Shown: one piece after another, positions 1-9,728 of the stretch
Layout: each line of letters opens with the position of its first letter
Position numbering within the stretch: position 1 is the first letter of the stretch
Source of the DNA: Mesostigma viride
Taxonomy: Eukaryota > Streptophyta > Mesostigmatophyceae > Mesostigmatales > Mesostigmataceae
NCBI GenBank assembly: GCA_009746045.1
Contig: RPFO01000156.1
Location: 3,516,318 to 3,580,317 of the forward strand
Reading direction: 5' to 3'
Length of the DNA stretch: 64,000 nucleotides
The notes under the pieces: generated by a model
Database searches by the model: none
Told to the model about the DNA's origin: nothing
Seen by the model: only the letters and a program-made list of their open reading frames with translations
Translations under genes and position numbers: made by a program

Positions 1-3000
1 TACCAGCATGAGCGGCAGTGCCGCCGCCAAACCCCCCAGAACGGCCTGCCCGGCGGCCCGGCGGCCGCACCGGCCTCCCGGTCCGGGGCGGCCCCTCGGT
101 CGGCCCCTGCCCCTCCACCGGCATCGCAGGGTACGAGCGATCCGGGGGACCTCTCGGCAGGCTGGGCATTCCTGGCCACGCTCCCTTTTGCCGCCTGTGC
201 GCGCAACCCTTGCATGACGCTCCCGGACGTCCCTCACCGCGCCCGGAGCTTGTTTACGCGCTGCGCCCTGCTTTCCCTGGCCCGGATGCATAGTCACCCT
301 CTCGACGAACTCGGCCACAAGCTGTTTCTCGTCACCCCCCGGCTCCTCTTAGCGCCGTTGGAGCGGGGCGTGCGTGGCGTACAGGGTGCGGTCATCGCTC
401 GCTGCCGGCGGTTCCTCCTCGGGGATTGGGAAGGGCTGTGGGCGCTGCAGCCTCCGGCCTCCACCCGGGTGTCGGGGGCCGCCTCCTTTGCCCGGGTGGA
501 AGCTGACGTCATGCGGTTGGTGAAGGTAGGTGAATTGAGCCGGGCCATGCAAAAGCTTGAACTGACCGCGTTGGCTCCCTCCACTCCCCCGACCCTGCAG
601 GCTTTGCGCGACCTTCACCCCGACGAACCGGCCTTTGCGGTGCCCGCCCCGGCCACCCCCCCGCCCCCGCCTATTGTCCTGGACCTGGACATCTTCACGG
701 CTGTGCTGAAGGATCTGCCGAACGCCTCCTCCACCGGCCCCTCAGGCTGGCGCTACGAGCACCTCTCCGTGATGGCGGGCCATGGCGGGGCGACCGCACT
801 CTTTGAGGCTGCCGCCGACTTGGCCGCGGGGTCCCTGGCCCCCGCGGCGCGCCCTTGGCTGGCTGGGGCACGCCTCATTGCCCTCCTGAAAGACGACGTC
901 CCCCCGCCTGCTGGCCGCGTTCGTCCCATTGCTTGCGGCGAGGTCCTACGCAAGCTGGTGAGTAAGGTCATTTGTCGCCAAAAGGCCCCCGAGTTTCGCG
1001 CCTACTTCTGCCCCAACCGGAGTGATACTGAGGAGTCCGTCGCGGCCCAGCTTGGCGTCGCCACCAAAGGGGGCAGCGACATCATCGTGCACACAGTTCA
1101 GGCCTACCTCGAGACGCATCCGACCCATGTGGCGCTGAAGGTGGATTGCCACAATGCGTTCAATGCTGTCACCAAGGCTAGCATCTTTGAGGCCGTCGGC
1201 GAGGCGTTCCCTGACCTTCTTGCGTGGACAGCAGCCTGCTACGGCGAACCCACTCAACTCTCCTTCCTCATGGAGGATGGGACGTTCGCCGACATCGCTT
1301 CCCGCACGGGAACCCAGCAAGGTGACCCCCTCGGCCCCTTTTACCTGTCTGCCCCGCTGCACAAGGCTCTCCAAGGTGTCCACGCTGCGCACCCGGATGT
1401 CGTGCTCCTCGCCTATATGGACGATATCCATGCCCTTGGCCCGGCCGACGCTGTGGTTGCCGCCCTGGCTGCCCTTGAAGTGGCCATGGCGGCCATCAAC
1501 CTTCGGCTCACCCTCCCCAAGTGTGCAGTCTTTTCGCCCCAGGGGGACTGCTCTGGCTTCCCCGCGGCTATCCCGGGGGCATTGGCGCGGGCGCGTGGTT
1601 TCTCGTGCCTGGGCGTCCCTGTGGGTGACCCTGACTACGTCGAAGAGGAGCTCCGGGCCACCGTGGAACAGCGCACCCATGTCCTCGAGACTTGGGCGCG
1701 CCTCAAGGACCCCCAGACCAAAGGGCTCCTCCTGTGGTTTTGCGCCCACCCGCGGGTGGTTCACTGGCTCCGTGGCGCTCCCCCCCACTTGGTGCGGCTT
1801 GCCGCGGAAGGCCATGACGAGCGCATTCAGGCCGCCTTGCAGGTGCTCCTCCCCGGCCCTAGCCTGCCAGCTCACTCCATGCGCTTGGCCACCCTCCCCT
1901 GCCGCATGGGCGGGTGTGGGCTCACCCGCGCCGCCCGCCTCGCCCCCGCCGCCTTCCTTGGCTCTGTTGCTCAGGCCTGGGCGGAGATCCGCCGGTTGGT
2001 CCCCAGCGCCGTCAGCGCCATTCCCGACTTGGTCACCCCATCCCCCTTCCCCTTTGTGCAGGCTGTGCAGGATTCTTACCTCGGGATCCAGCAGGCTTGC
2101 GACCTCGTCCGCCCCGCTCAGGCCGTCCACCGTCGCCTGCCCCGGGGCACGCCCGGCGTGTCCACTGTCGTCAGTCCTAGTGTCTTCCCTGCCTGCGTTC
2201 ATGAAAAACAACAAAAGACCTACGCGGGTATACTACACTGTGCCGACTGGATGGGTCTGCATGCGAGCTTGAACGATCAGGGGAAGGCTTGGCTTCACTC
2301 CGTTTCCCTTGAGGGGAGCGTGGGGTCCGCATTCCTGCGCGCCCTCCCCATGAGCCCTTTGTTCACACTGGTTCCGGCCCTTTACGCCATCGCTCTCCGC
2401 CACCAGCTCTTTGCCCCGCAACCTCTCATCACGGCGGGTGCGTCCTGCGGCAGCTGCGGGCTTGCTCTGGATACTACTGGGACGCACTACATCGCGTGCA
2501 TGGGTGGCCAGCAGAACCAGAACTGGTTCCTCTATCTCCATACCGCTCTCCTCCGGGTGGTGTGTGCCATGGTTCGGTCGGTCTTTCCCCACTCCACCAT
2601 CAAGTGCGAGGACGCGGATGGGGCCGCCCTCTACTCACCCAACCACCGCCCCGACATTACCGTGCTTGACTACGACGGGCAGGGTTGCCACCTGCTCATC
2701 GATGTCTCCGTGGCTCGGCCGCTTTCCGGTCGCCACATCCTCCGGGCGGCTGTGGATGCCGGCGCTGCTGCCGCTGTGGCTGAGCGCGACAAGTTTGCCT
2801 CCTACGGCAATGTGGGGCCCCACCGGGTCATCCCCTTTGTCCTTGAGGAGTTCGGGGCCATGGGCCCCAAGACAGCGGAGTTTTTCCACGAGTGCTGCCA
2901 GCGCCGTGAAGACCGCCTCGACCTCGAGGGTCAGACCGCCCCGTGGTCGGCCCGCACGTGGTCCTCGTATTGGCGGCAGCGCCTGTCACTCGCCCTCACT

Positions 3001-3066
3001 CGCACCGTGGCTGATGTGTTATTCCGCCGCACCCGGGCCGACTTTGTCGCGACCCATGCGGTCTAG
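1..3066 (+). CDS. LINE reverse transcriptase / restriction-like endonuclease polyprotein (5' partial)
   Basis: The frame is open from base 1 through the first Met codon (214) to the stop at 3066, so the protein continues upstream of the window. It should copy element RNA into DNA at a nicked chromosomal target. Reverse transcriptase blocks appear in order: GRVRPIACGEVLRK near 915, the Asp-bearing KVDCHNAFNAV near 1140, QGDPLGP near 1319, YMDD at 1414-1425 and LGVP near 1608. The C-terminal part has a CCHC knuckle (CGSC at 2445-2456, then H and C by about 2500) and a PD-(D/E)xK-like block (RPD at 2647-2655, then LLIDVSV near 2692). This order matches LINEs that use a restriction-like endonuclease, such as the R2 and NeSL groups. 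YMDD instead of the usual LINE YADD is notable. No internal stop is present, so it may be active. Confidence 0.88.
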   Translation, partial: YQHERQCRRQTPQNGLPGGPAAAPASRSGAAPRSAPAPPPASQGTSDPGDLSAGWAFLATLPFAACARNPCMTLPDVPHRARSLFTRCALLSLARMHSHPLDELGHKLFLVTPRLLLAPLERGVRGVQGAVIARCRRFLLGDWEGLWALQPPASTRVSGAASFARVEADVMRLVKVGELSRAMQKLELTALAPSTPPTLQALRDLHPDEPAFAVPAPATPPPPPIVLDLDIFTAVLKDLPNASSTGPSGWRYEHLSVMAGHGGATALFEAAADLAAGSLAPAARPWLAGARLIALLKDDVPPPAGRVRPIACGEVLRKLVSKVICRQKAPEFRAYFCPNRSDTEESVAAQLGVATKGGSDIIVHTVQAYLETHPTHVALKVDCHNAFNAVTKASIFEAVGEAFPDLLAWTAACYGEPTQLSFLMEDGTFADIASRTGTQQGDPLGPFYLSAPLHKALQGVHAAHPDVVLLAYMDDIHALGPADAVVAALAALEVAMAAINLRLTLPKCAVFSPQGDCSGFPAAIPGALARARGFSCLGVPVGDPDYVEEELRATVEQRTHVLETWARLKDPQTKGLLLWFCAHPRVVHWLRGAPPHLVRLAAEGHDERIQAALQVLLPGPSLPAHSMRLATLPCRMGGCGLTRAARLAPAAFLGSVAQAWAEIRRLVPSAVSAIPDLVTPSPFPFVQAVQDSYLGIQQACDLVRPAQAVHRRLPRGTPGVSTVVSPSVFPACVHEKQQKTYAGILHCADWMGLHASLNDQGKAWLHSVSLEGSVGSAFLRALPMSPLFTLVPALYAIALRHQLFAPQPLITAGASCGSCGLALDTTGTHYIACMGGQQNQNWFLYLHTALLRVVCAMVRSVFPHSTIKCEDADGAALYSPNHRPDITVLDYDGQGCHLLIDVSVARPLSGRHILRAAVDAGAAAAVAERDKFASYGNVGPHRVIPFVLEEFGAMGPKTAEFFHECCQRREDRLDLEGQTAPWSARTWSSYWRQRLSLALTRTVADVLFRRTRADFVATHAV

Positions 3067-3284
3067 ATCCCTTCCAGGCCTGCATGGTGGGCCAGCAGCG
3101 CTGTTGCTGCGTGTAGTTTTGTGATGTCTAGTTAGTTGTACCTTGTGCCGCTGGCGTGATCCTTGGATGTCTGTGTCAGATTACTATTAATTTCTTTAGG
3201 GTTATTCTCCCAGTTATCGGGTTTTTCCTTATGTTGCATGCCTATCTCACCTCCGTAATCTATCATTCTCAATGAATATATATA
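1..3284 (+). mobile_element. LINE with restriction-like endonuclease, family A copy 1
   Basis: Non-LTR retrotransposon copy whose 5' end lies outside the window. It contains one long reading frame (reverse transcriptase, zinc knuckle, endonuclease) followed by a 3' UTR of about 215 bp that ends in CAATGAATATATATA. No poly(A) tail is present; the end is an AT dinucleotide run. The next copy starts directly at 3285, so the two copies are head to tail. The 3' UTR is nearly identical to that of copy 2, which points to recent activity. Confidence 0.9.
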
Positions 3285-5129
3285 GCGTGGACAGCAGCCT
3301 GCTACGGCGAACCCACTCAACTCTCCTTCCTCATGGAGGATGGGACGTTCGCCGACATCGCTTCCCGCACGGGAACCCAGCAAGGTGACCCCCTCGGCCC
3401 CTTTTACCTGTCTGCCCCGCTGCACAAGGCTCTCCAAGGTGTCCACGCTGCGCACCCGGATGTCGTGCTCCTCGCCTACATGGACGATATCCATGCCCTT
3501 GGCCCGGCCGACGCTGTGGTTGCCGCCCTGGCTGCCCTTGAAGTGTCCATGGCGGCCATCAACCTTCGGCTCACCCTCCCCAAGTGTGCAGTCTTTTCGC
3601 CCCAGGGGGACTGCTCTGGCTTCCCCGCGGCTATCCCGGGGGCATTGGCGCGGGCGCGTGGTTTCTCGTGCCTGGGCGTCCCTGTGGGTGACCCTGACTA
3701 CGTCGAAGAGGAGCTCCGGGCCACCGTGGAACAGCGCACCCATGTCCTTGAGACTTGGGCGCGCCTCAAGGACCCCCAGACCAAAGGGCTCCTCCTGTGG
3801 TTTTGCGCCCACCCGCGGGTGGTTCACTGGCTCCGTGGCGCTCCCCCCCACTTGGTGCGGCTTGCCGCGGAAGGCCATGACGAGCGCATTCAGGCCGCCT
3901 TGCAGGTGCTCCTCCCCGGCCCTAGCCTGCCAGCTCACTCCATGCGCTTGGCCACCCTCCCCTGCCGCATGGGCGGGTGTGGGCTCACCCGCGCCGCCCG
4001 CCTCGCCCCCGCCGCCTTCCTTGGCTCTGTTGCTCAGGCCTGGGCGGAGATCCGCCGGTTGGTCCCCAGCGCCGTCAGCGCCATTCCCGACTTGGTCACC
4101 CCATCCCCCTTCCCCTTTGTGCAGGCTGTGCAGGATTCTTACCTCGGGATCCAGCAGGCTTGCGACCTCGTCCGCCCCGCTCAGGCCGTCCACCGTCGCC
4201 TGCCCCGGGGCACGCCCGGCGTGTCCACTGTCGTCAGTCCTAGTGTCTTCCCTGCCTGCGTTCATGAAAAACAACAAAAGACCTACGCGGGTATACTACA
4301 CTGTGCCGACTGGATGGGTCTGCATGCGAGCTTGAACGATCAGGGGAAGGCTTGGCTTCACTCCGTTTCCCTTGAGGGGAGCGTGGGGTCCGCATTCCTG
4401 CGCGCCCTCCCCATGAGCCCTTTGTTCACACTGGTTCCGGCCCTTTACGCCATCGCTCTCCGCCACCAGCTCTTTGCCCCGCAACCTCTCATCACGGCGG
4501 GTGCGTCCTGCGGCAGCTGCGGGCTTGCTCTGGATACTACTGGGACGCACTACATCGCGTGCATGGGTGGCCAGCAGAACCAGAACTGGTTCCTCTATCT
4601 CCATACCGCTCTCCTCCGGGTGGTGTGTGCCATGGTTCGGTCGGTCTTTCCCCACTCCACCATTAAGTGCGAGGACGCGGATGGGGCCGCCCTCTACTCA
4701 CCCAACCACCGCCCCGACATTACCGTGCTTGACTACGACGGGCAGGGTTGCCACCTGCTCATCGATGTCTCCGTGGCTCGGCCGCTTTCCGGTCGCCACA
4801 TCCTCCGGGCGGCTGTGGATGCCGGCGCTGCTGCCGCTGTGGCTGAGCGCGACAAGTTTGCCTCCTACGGCAATGTGGGGCCCCACCGGGTCATCCCCTT
4901 TGTCCTTGAGGAGTTCGGGGCCATGGGCCCCAAGACAGCGGAGTTTTTCCACGAGTGCTGCCAGCGCCGTGAAGACCGCCTCGACCTCGAGGGTCAGACC
5001 GCCCCGTGGTCGGCCCGCACGTGGTCCTCGTATTGGCGGCAGCGTCTGTCACTCGCCCTCACTCGCACCGTGGCTGATGTGTTATTCCGCCGCACCCGGG
5101 CCGACTTTGTCGCGACCCACGCGGTCTAG
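3285..5129 (+). pseudogene. Truncated family A RT/endonuclease reading frame
   Basis: The frame is uninterrupted from the truncation point to the stop at 5129, with a first Met at 3333. It keeps RT block B (QGDPLGP), YMDD, the CCHC knuckle and the RPD/IDVSV endonuclease block. It lacks the N-terminal region and RT blocks up to and including the first catalytic Asp, so it cannot encode a working polymerase. It could at most encode an endonuclease fragment. Confidence 0.85.
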
Positions 5130-5347
5130 ATTCCTTCCAGGCCTGCATGGTGGGCCGGCAGCGCTGTTGCTGCGTGTAGTTTTGTGATGTATAGTTAGTT
5201 GTACCTTGTGCCGCTGGCGTGATCCTTGGATGTCTGTGTCAGATTACTATTAATTTCTTCAGGGTTATTCTCCCAGTTATCGGTTTTTTCCTTATGTTGC
5301 ATGCCTATCTCACCTCCGTAATCTATCATTCTCAATGAATATATATA
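3285..5347 (+). mobile_element. LINE family A copy 2, 5'-truncated
   Basis: Nearly identical to 1222-3284 of copy 1, with only scattered substitutions (for example TAT to TAC in the YMDD Tyr codon at 3478, and GCC to TCC near 3546). It starts abruptly inside the reverse transcriptase with GCGTGGACAGCAGCC, directly after the ATATATA tail of copy 1, as expected from incomplete reverse transcription. It ends in the same AATGAATATATATA at 5347. Confidence 0.9.
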
Positions 5348-5430
5348 GCTATGTATACAAGCGCTAGGGCATGGCTTCTCAATTAACAGAGACTCTCTGC
5401 ATTATGAGGCAGAGCCCAGGCCACAATGGG
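5348..5430 (-). mobile_element. Fragment of ORF1-only LINE 3' UTR
   Basis: The stretch GCTATGTATACAAGCGCTAG followed by GGCATGGCTTCTC matches the 3' UTR of the ORF1-type elements at 45,900, 48,270 and 25,073 in minus orientation. Family A copy 2 ends exactly at its edge. Confidence 0.6.
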
Positions 5431-6097
5431 CATGTGCTTCTCGGTTCTGGATACATGTGTTCAACCCACCCGGCACGGTGTCACTCTGACCACCGCCCGG
5501 GTTGGTGTGTGCGACCATTCGGCTCCGGTTCCCGGCAGGCCCCCAAGCGCCGCGCCCCTGTGGTCCGTCCAGACTGGACTGCGCTACGCCTGGTCCGCGA
5601 CTGCGCGGCTGGGGACCCTGAGGACTGGACGGACGCCGACCATGAGCAGAACCGGTCGGCCGGCAGGCGTAGTAACCTGGCGGCCCTGGGCGGGGCCCAG
5701 CCGCCGGGACGTCGACGCGCTCGGGCCCAGGGCGCTCCCGGAACCGGCTGCCATTTTTGTGGGCTTTGCGGGCCGCGCCCTGTTGCTGGCGGCCCGGCGC
5801 CTGCCGGCCATGCGGCCCGCCGACGACCCGGCCCGCTCTACCGACAGGATCTCAAGGTCCTGACCGCCCCCGGCACCGGCCGCCTCAAGCGTCACCGGGA
5901 TCCCCGCTGCTGAAATCGGTGCCACAACGGGCCGCCCTTGTGGAGGCCTACGCACATGCTCAGGACGCAAAGGCGGCCAAGTGTATTGCGGATCGGCCAT
6001 CAGTGAAGCCGGGCCTGCATGCCAAGCTAGCTCGCAATCAAGGCAACGGAAACATGTCCATGGTAGGGACCGGCACCTCGACCGGCTCGGCGGCCGG
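5430..6097 (+). pseudogene. Degenerate LINE ORF2 remnant, left part
   Basis: GC-rich sequence with several short overlapping frames and no intact one. The segment near 5920-6060 reads as Ala/Lys-rich text (AYAHAQDAKAAK, then KPGLHAKLA) resembling the linker upstream of the reverse transcriptase in the LINE at 20,107-25,072. It ends at a 16-bp sequence that is repeated at 7468, where recognisable reverse transcriptase text follows. I infer one old element split by the insertion at 6098-7467. Confidence 0.4.
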
Positions 6098-7467
6098 GTT
6101 GGTCAGTACGCCGTAAGGATGCGAAAAAATGCGGGAAAACGCATTATTACTGGAGGCCTCCGCGTATTATATACGCGTACTTTACTTCAGAATACGCGGT
6201 TTGGACTTAAAATTTTTCGGGGGTACCAGTGGGCAGCGGGCACTGGCGCGGTGCCCAAGTTCTGGGCGCGGCGCGTTCACTGCACATTTGAGATTTTTAC
6301 TACTAGAAGTAGATGCGTACAGTTCTTTTCATAAAGCGCAAGCCTTGCAAAATCATTTGGCCGGTAGGCGACAGCTAGGACTAGGTACACAACGCATAAT
6401 AACAGTGTGCCAGCAAATGCCAGCTGTGCTACTGACGGTGTCATGCAATATAGCGACGACGAGGCCAGTGCGACTGTGCGACAGTGTGCAGCCATTTTCG
6501 ATTTGCAGCCATGAAGAAGAAAGGGCCTGAATGGGATTTCGTTCTCGAGAAGAAAGAAGCAGTCACAGATGCTGTTAGTAACAAAACGCAGTTTGTATCG
6601 AATAAGTTCTGCTCATTTTGCAACAAGAAGTTCTCCTGCGGGGCGGGGGCAACTCAGCGTATTCCGAGTCCGTGCACACTTTGCCGGAATCGCAGGGGAA
6701 GGGATGTTACCCTGCGACAAAATTCCACCGAATATCCGGAGCACTGGTTTCTCAGGATTGCTAACAACAAGTTGCAGAAGTCAGACGCCAAGAAGCATCA
6801 CAATTTGAACAGGGCAATGGCGGAGATGGGAGGGGCTGCGCCGCCGGGCTGACTTGTCGTCGGTTCCCAGCAAAGGCCAGCTGAGCATCACCAAATGGCT
6901 GGTTCCCGTCGACGAGAAAGGTGTCCAGCTGCTGGCTGCCGAATTTTTTATCGAGAACGGCATTGCCTTCAATGCGGCTGAGAGCGCCTCTTTCAAGCAG
7001 ATGGTGGCCGGCATGATCCAGTACAAAGGAGGGCACGTCACCCCTCCTTCTCGGAAGTTGTTGGGTGGCGAGCTTCTCGTGAAGAAGAAGGAGACTGCGT
7101 GGTCCTTAGTTGTGTCTTATGTCCTCTCATGCATTATATAGTGGATGGCTTTCCTTACAATTAATTAATTAATTGATTCCTTACAATTCCCGTTGCAGCC
7201 TGCTCCCCCCTGCATTTAATTAACAAATCATAATCAGATAGGATTGCAGGGCATAAATGGAAGATGTTAATAAATAAGCATAATATACACCAAATTTCAG
7301 TTGCAATAACTGCATGACCATCATCAAGGAGCATGCTAATTGGGTGACTGACAATTGGACCACAAAAACTGTCGCGTATTTTACCGCCGCGTATTTTACA
7401 CCCCCCACGTATAATACGCGTATTTTAGGTCCGCGTATTATACCCCGTACACGTATTTGCCAATTAC
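6098..7467. mobile_element. hAT-like DNA transposon, degenerate, with 16-bp flanking repeat
   Basis: A 1370-bp insertion flanked on both sides by CCGGCTCGGCGGCCGG (6082-6097 and 7468-7483). The ends are imperfect inverted repeats: the left end reads GTTGGTCAGTACGCCGTAAGG, and the right end read inward is GTAATTGGCAAATACGTGTAC. Both ends carry several copies of CGCGTATTATA/CGCGTATTTTA as subterminal repeats (6160-6200 and 7374-7445). The interior encodes a broken hAT-type transposase N-terminus. A 16-bp duplication is longer than the 8 bp known for hAT elements. Confidence 0.65.
6484..7141 (+). pseudogene. hAT transposase N-terminal fragment (BED finger, DUF659-like start)
   Basis: Two frames, 6484-6852 and 6854-7141, join by a frameshift near 6850. 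The first has a GPEWDFV start followed by FCSFCNKKFSCGA, the CxxC half of a BED-type zinc finger. The second has SITKWL and then FFIENGIAFNAAESASFKQM and PPSRKLLGGELL, the pattern that precedes DUF659 in hAT transposases. The catalytic RNase H-like domain and C-terminal dimerisation region are missing; only a short stretch near 7314-7370 (NWVTDNWTTK) may be left of them. It cannot be functional. It could be an internally deleted element moved in trans. Confidence 0.7.
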
Positions 7468-9400
7468 CCGGCTCGGCGGCCGGTCGACGGGGCCGCAGCG
7501 CACCGACCCCGGTGGAGCACATGGGGGACCGTGCAGCCCCGGTCAGCCGGCTTGACCGCTGGTTGGCCCACAACGTTTCCGTCAGTGACAGGTGGCCGGG
7601 CCCGCGCCCCGGCCCCCCCGCCGCTTCACCCCGAGACGGCCGCCCGTCCGATCGGTGTGGATGGCCCCCACCCGCCGCTTGCGGCGCCCGGCTCCTCCTC
7701 GGCCGCGGACCACCAAGTCCCCGCCTTCAGTTCAGTGAAGGAGGGCCGGCTGCCTTTCCACTGACGTCCGACGTCCACGGCCCTTCACTTCGGAGGAACT
7801 GGACGGCGCCCTTAATTGCTCGCTTGCGGTCCGACGCGGCGGTCCGGCCGACGCGCCGATGCCGACAACCTTTCGGCCGAGCTGCTGAAGACCCCTGACC
7901 TGGCGGTGTGGGAGCTTCTGCTGGCGTTCTGCGCAACCGACGGTGTTCTGCTCCGGCTCCGGGCTCTGATATGTGCCTCCGCCTGCTGAACTCGTGGCAG
8001 ACGGCCATCCGAGTCATGCTGCATGTATACACTGCATGTAACTTCTGATCGAAGGGAACGTTTCTGCTGCGGACCCCGGTAACTATCGCGGGGTGTCTGC
8101 CCGATCCAAAGCGCCGCGCGGAAGAGTCTTCATGCGCACTGATGATGCTCCACAGGCTCCGCGCCGCGCTGGACCCACACCTGGGTGAGTCTCAGATGGT
8201 TTTCCGTCGTGGGCGTAACACTGTAATAGGGCCGCTGTATTTGTCGCGCGCCTGGGCTGGTGGAGGCCGGTGCGTCGCATTTGCCCTGATGGTTTTCCGC
8301 TCATCTTCATTTTGTTGACTATATCAAGGCTTTCTACACGGTCCTCTGCAGGAGGCTCCTATAGCTCTTGGGCCATCCTAGCTCTGGATATTATCGCGTG
8401 CCATTTATTGCTGCCATTCGCCGGCTGTACTAGTGATCGAGGGTTCACATGCAGGCAGTATTGCGATTTGCGGACAGCGGAAATATAATAGGCACGTACC
8501 GGCACCCCACCGCCTTTCCCCCTTAATTCACCACGGGGTGTGGCAAGGTTGTGTCCTGTCCCCATATATGTTCATAATGCCGGCTGTATAGTTGTTTTGT
8601 CGTGGTATATCTCTTGTTAGCGTTGCCTTTGTTTATTTTTACGTGGGTGCCTTTACTCTGCATGATGTAAGTAATTGATTTTTTGTAGTGTATGTTCATT
8701 ACGTCATTGATCATGCACGTCATGGCAGCGCCAGGCGCACGTGCACGCAGCTCTCAAAAGGCCGCTTCGAGCCTGGCTTGGACATCCTTAATTAATTATG
8801 TAACGATCGCGAAAAGGGCGGCCGGCCGGGTGGCCCTGGCTACCGCCTGCCCGACCTGATTTCACTACAGTGCGGATGATACTGACCCTCATCGAGCACA
8901 TTCAGACCTGGCTGGACTGTTTGGGCTTGGACGCGGGTGCGGGCGCCGGTGGGATTGGACATTAGTAGTGTAAACACCGAGGCGATCAGGTGATTGGGGC
9001 TACCAGGTGCCCGGCCGCCACGGCCGCTGCTGCTAGACAAGACGGAGGTCACGTTCCGGTGAGCGCTTCAAGCTCAGCTGGCCGGAGCATGCTCCCCGAC
9101 ATGCACCGCCCCGGCGGACGATGTGCCGACACCCGCATCCCCGGCCTGGCCTGGGCCGGCCAGGGCCGTCTCCGCTCGCTCAACGGCCTACTAGCTGGCG
9201 CTCGAAGCACCCGGCTGGGCGAGGACCACACGCGAGTGCTCCTCAAGGTCAGTACTGGTCGTCACGGTGCTCACCTATGGCGCCGAGGCATGGACATTCA
9301 CGGACAACTTAGATGGCCACCCGGCGGCTGGGGCCGGGCGGCACGTTTTCACAGGATGCTCCGCCACACGGGTCGATCCTGAACATAGGGTTTTCCGACA
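7468..9400 (+). pseudogene. Degenerate APE-type LINE ORF2 (reverse transcriptase and thumb)
   Basis: Shifting between frames, the plus strand shows LINE reverse transcriptase text in order: NLSAELLKTPDLAVWELL near 7866, SAADPGNYRGV near 8065, FRRGRNTV near 8202, HFVDYIKAFYTVL near 8306, HHGVWQGCVLSPYMF at 8531-8575, a corrupted catalytic block (CADD) near 8871, and thumb text (ERFKL, DTRIPGLAWA, LTYGAEAW) from 9060 to 9300. Frameshifts, stops and an insertion of about 270 bp (8585-8855) separate them. It belongs with the LINE at 20,107-25,072 and not with family A. Confidence 0.65.
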
Positions 9401-9438
9401 CATAGACGGTCGTTAGAGTCTTTTTATATATATACGGG

Positions 9439-9728
9439 TGTGTTATTCCGCCGCACCCGGGCCGACTTTGTCGCAACCCATGCGGTCTAGATCCCTCCCA
9501 GGCCTGCATGGTGGGCCGGCAGCGCTGTTGCTGCGTGTCGTAGTTTTGTGATGTAGTTCAGTTGTACCTTGCCGGCAGCTGGCGTGATCCGGCTCGGATC
9601 GATGTCCGTGTCAGATTACTATTACTTTCTTCAGGGTTCTTCTTCTTTTCCGGTTTTTCCGGCTTATGTTGCATGCATGCCACTCTCACCTCCGTAGTTC
9701 ATATCATTCTCAATGAATGTATATTATA
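9439..9728 (+). mobile_element. LINE family A copy 3, only the 3' end
   Basis: Starts at TGTGTTATTCCGCC, the last 16 codons of the family A protein, and continues through the 3' UTR to AATGAATGTATATT. The left flank is TTTTATATATATAC, again an AT run. This copy is clearly older than copies 1 and 2 and carries several 3-4 bp insertions relative to them, for example CGT near 9537 and CATG near 9675. Confidence 0.85.

Noticed and set aside
946-2214. A 422-codon minus-strand frame opposite the family A LINE, repeated at 3132-4277
   Set aside because: It is the antisense of a reverse transcriptase with strong third-position GC bias, and it is duplicated only because the LINE is.
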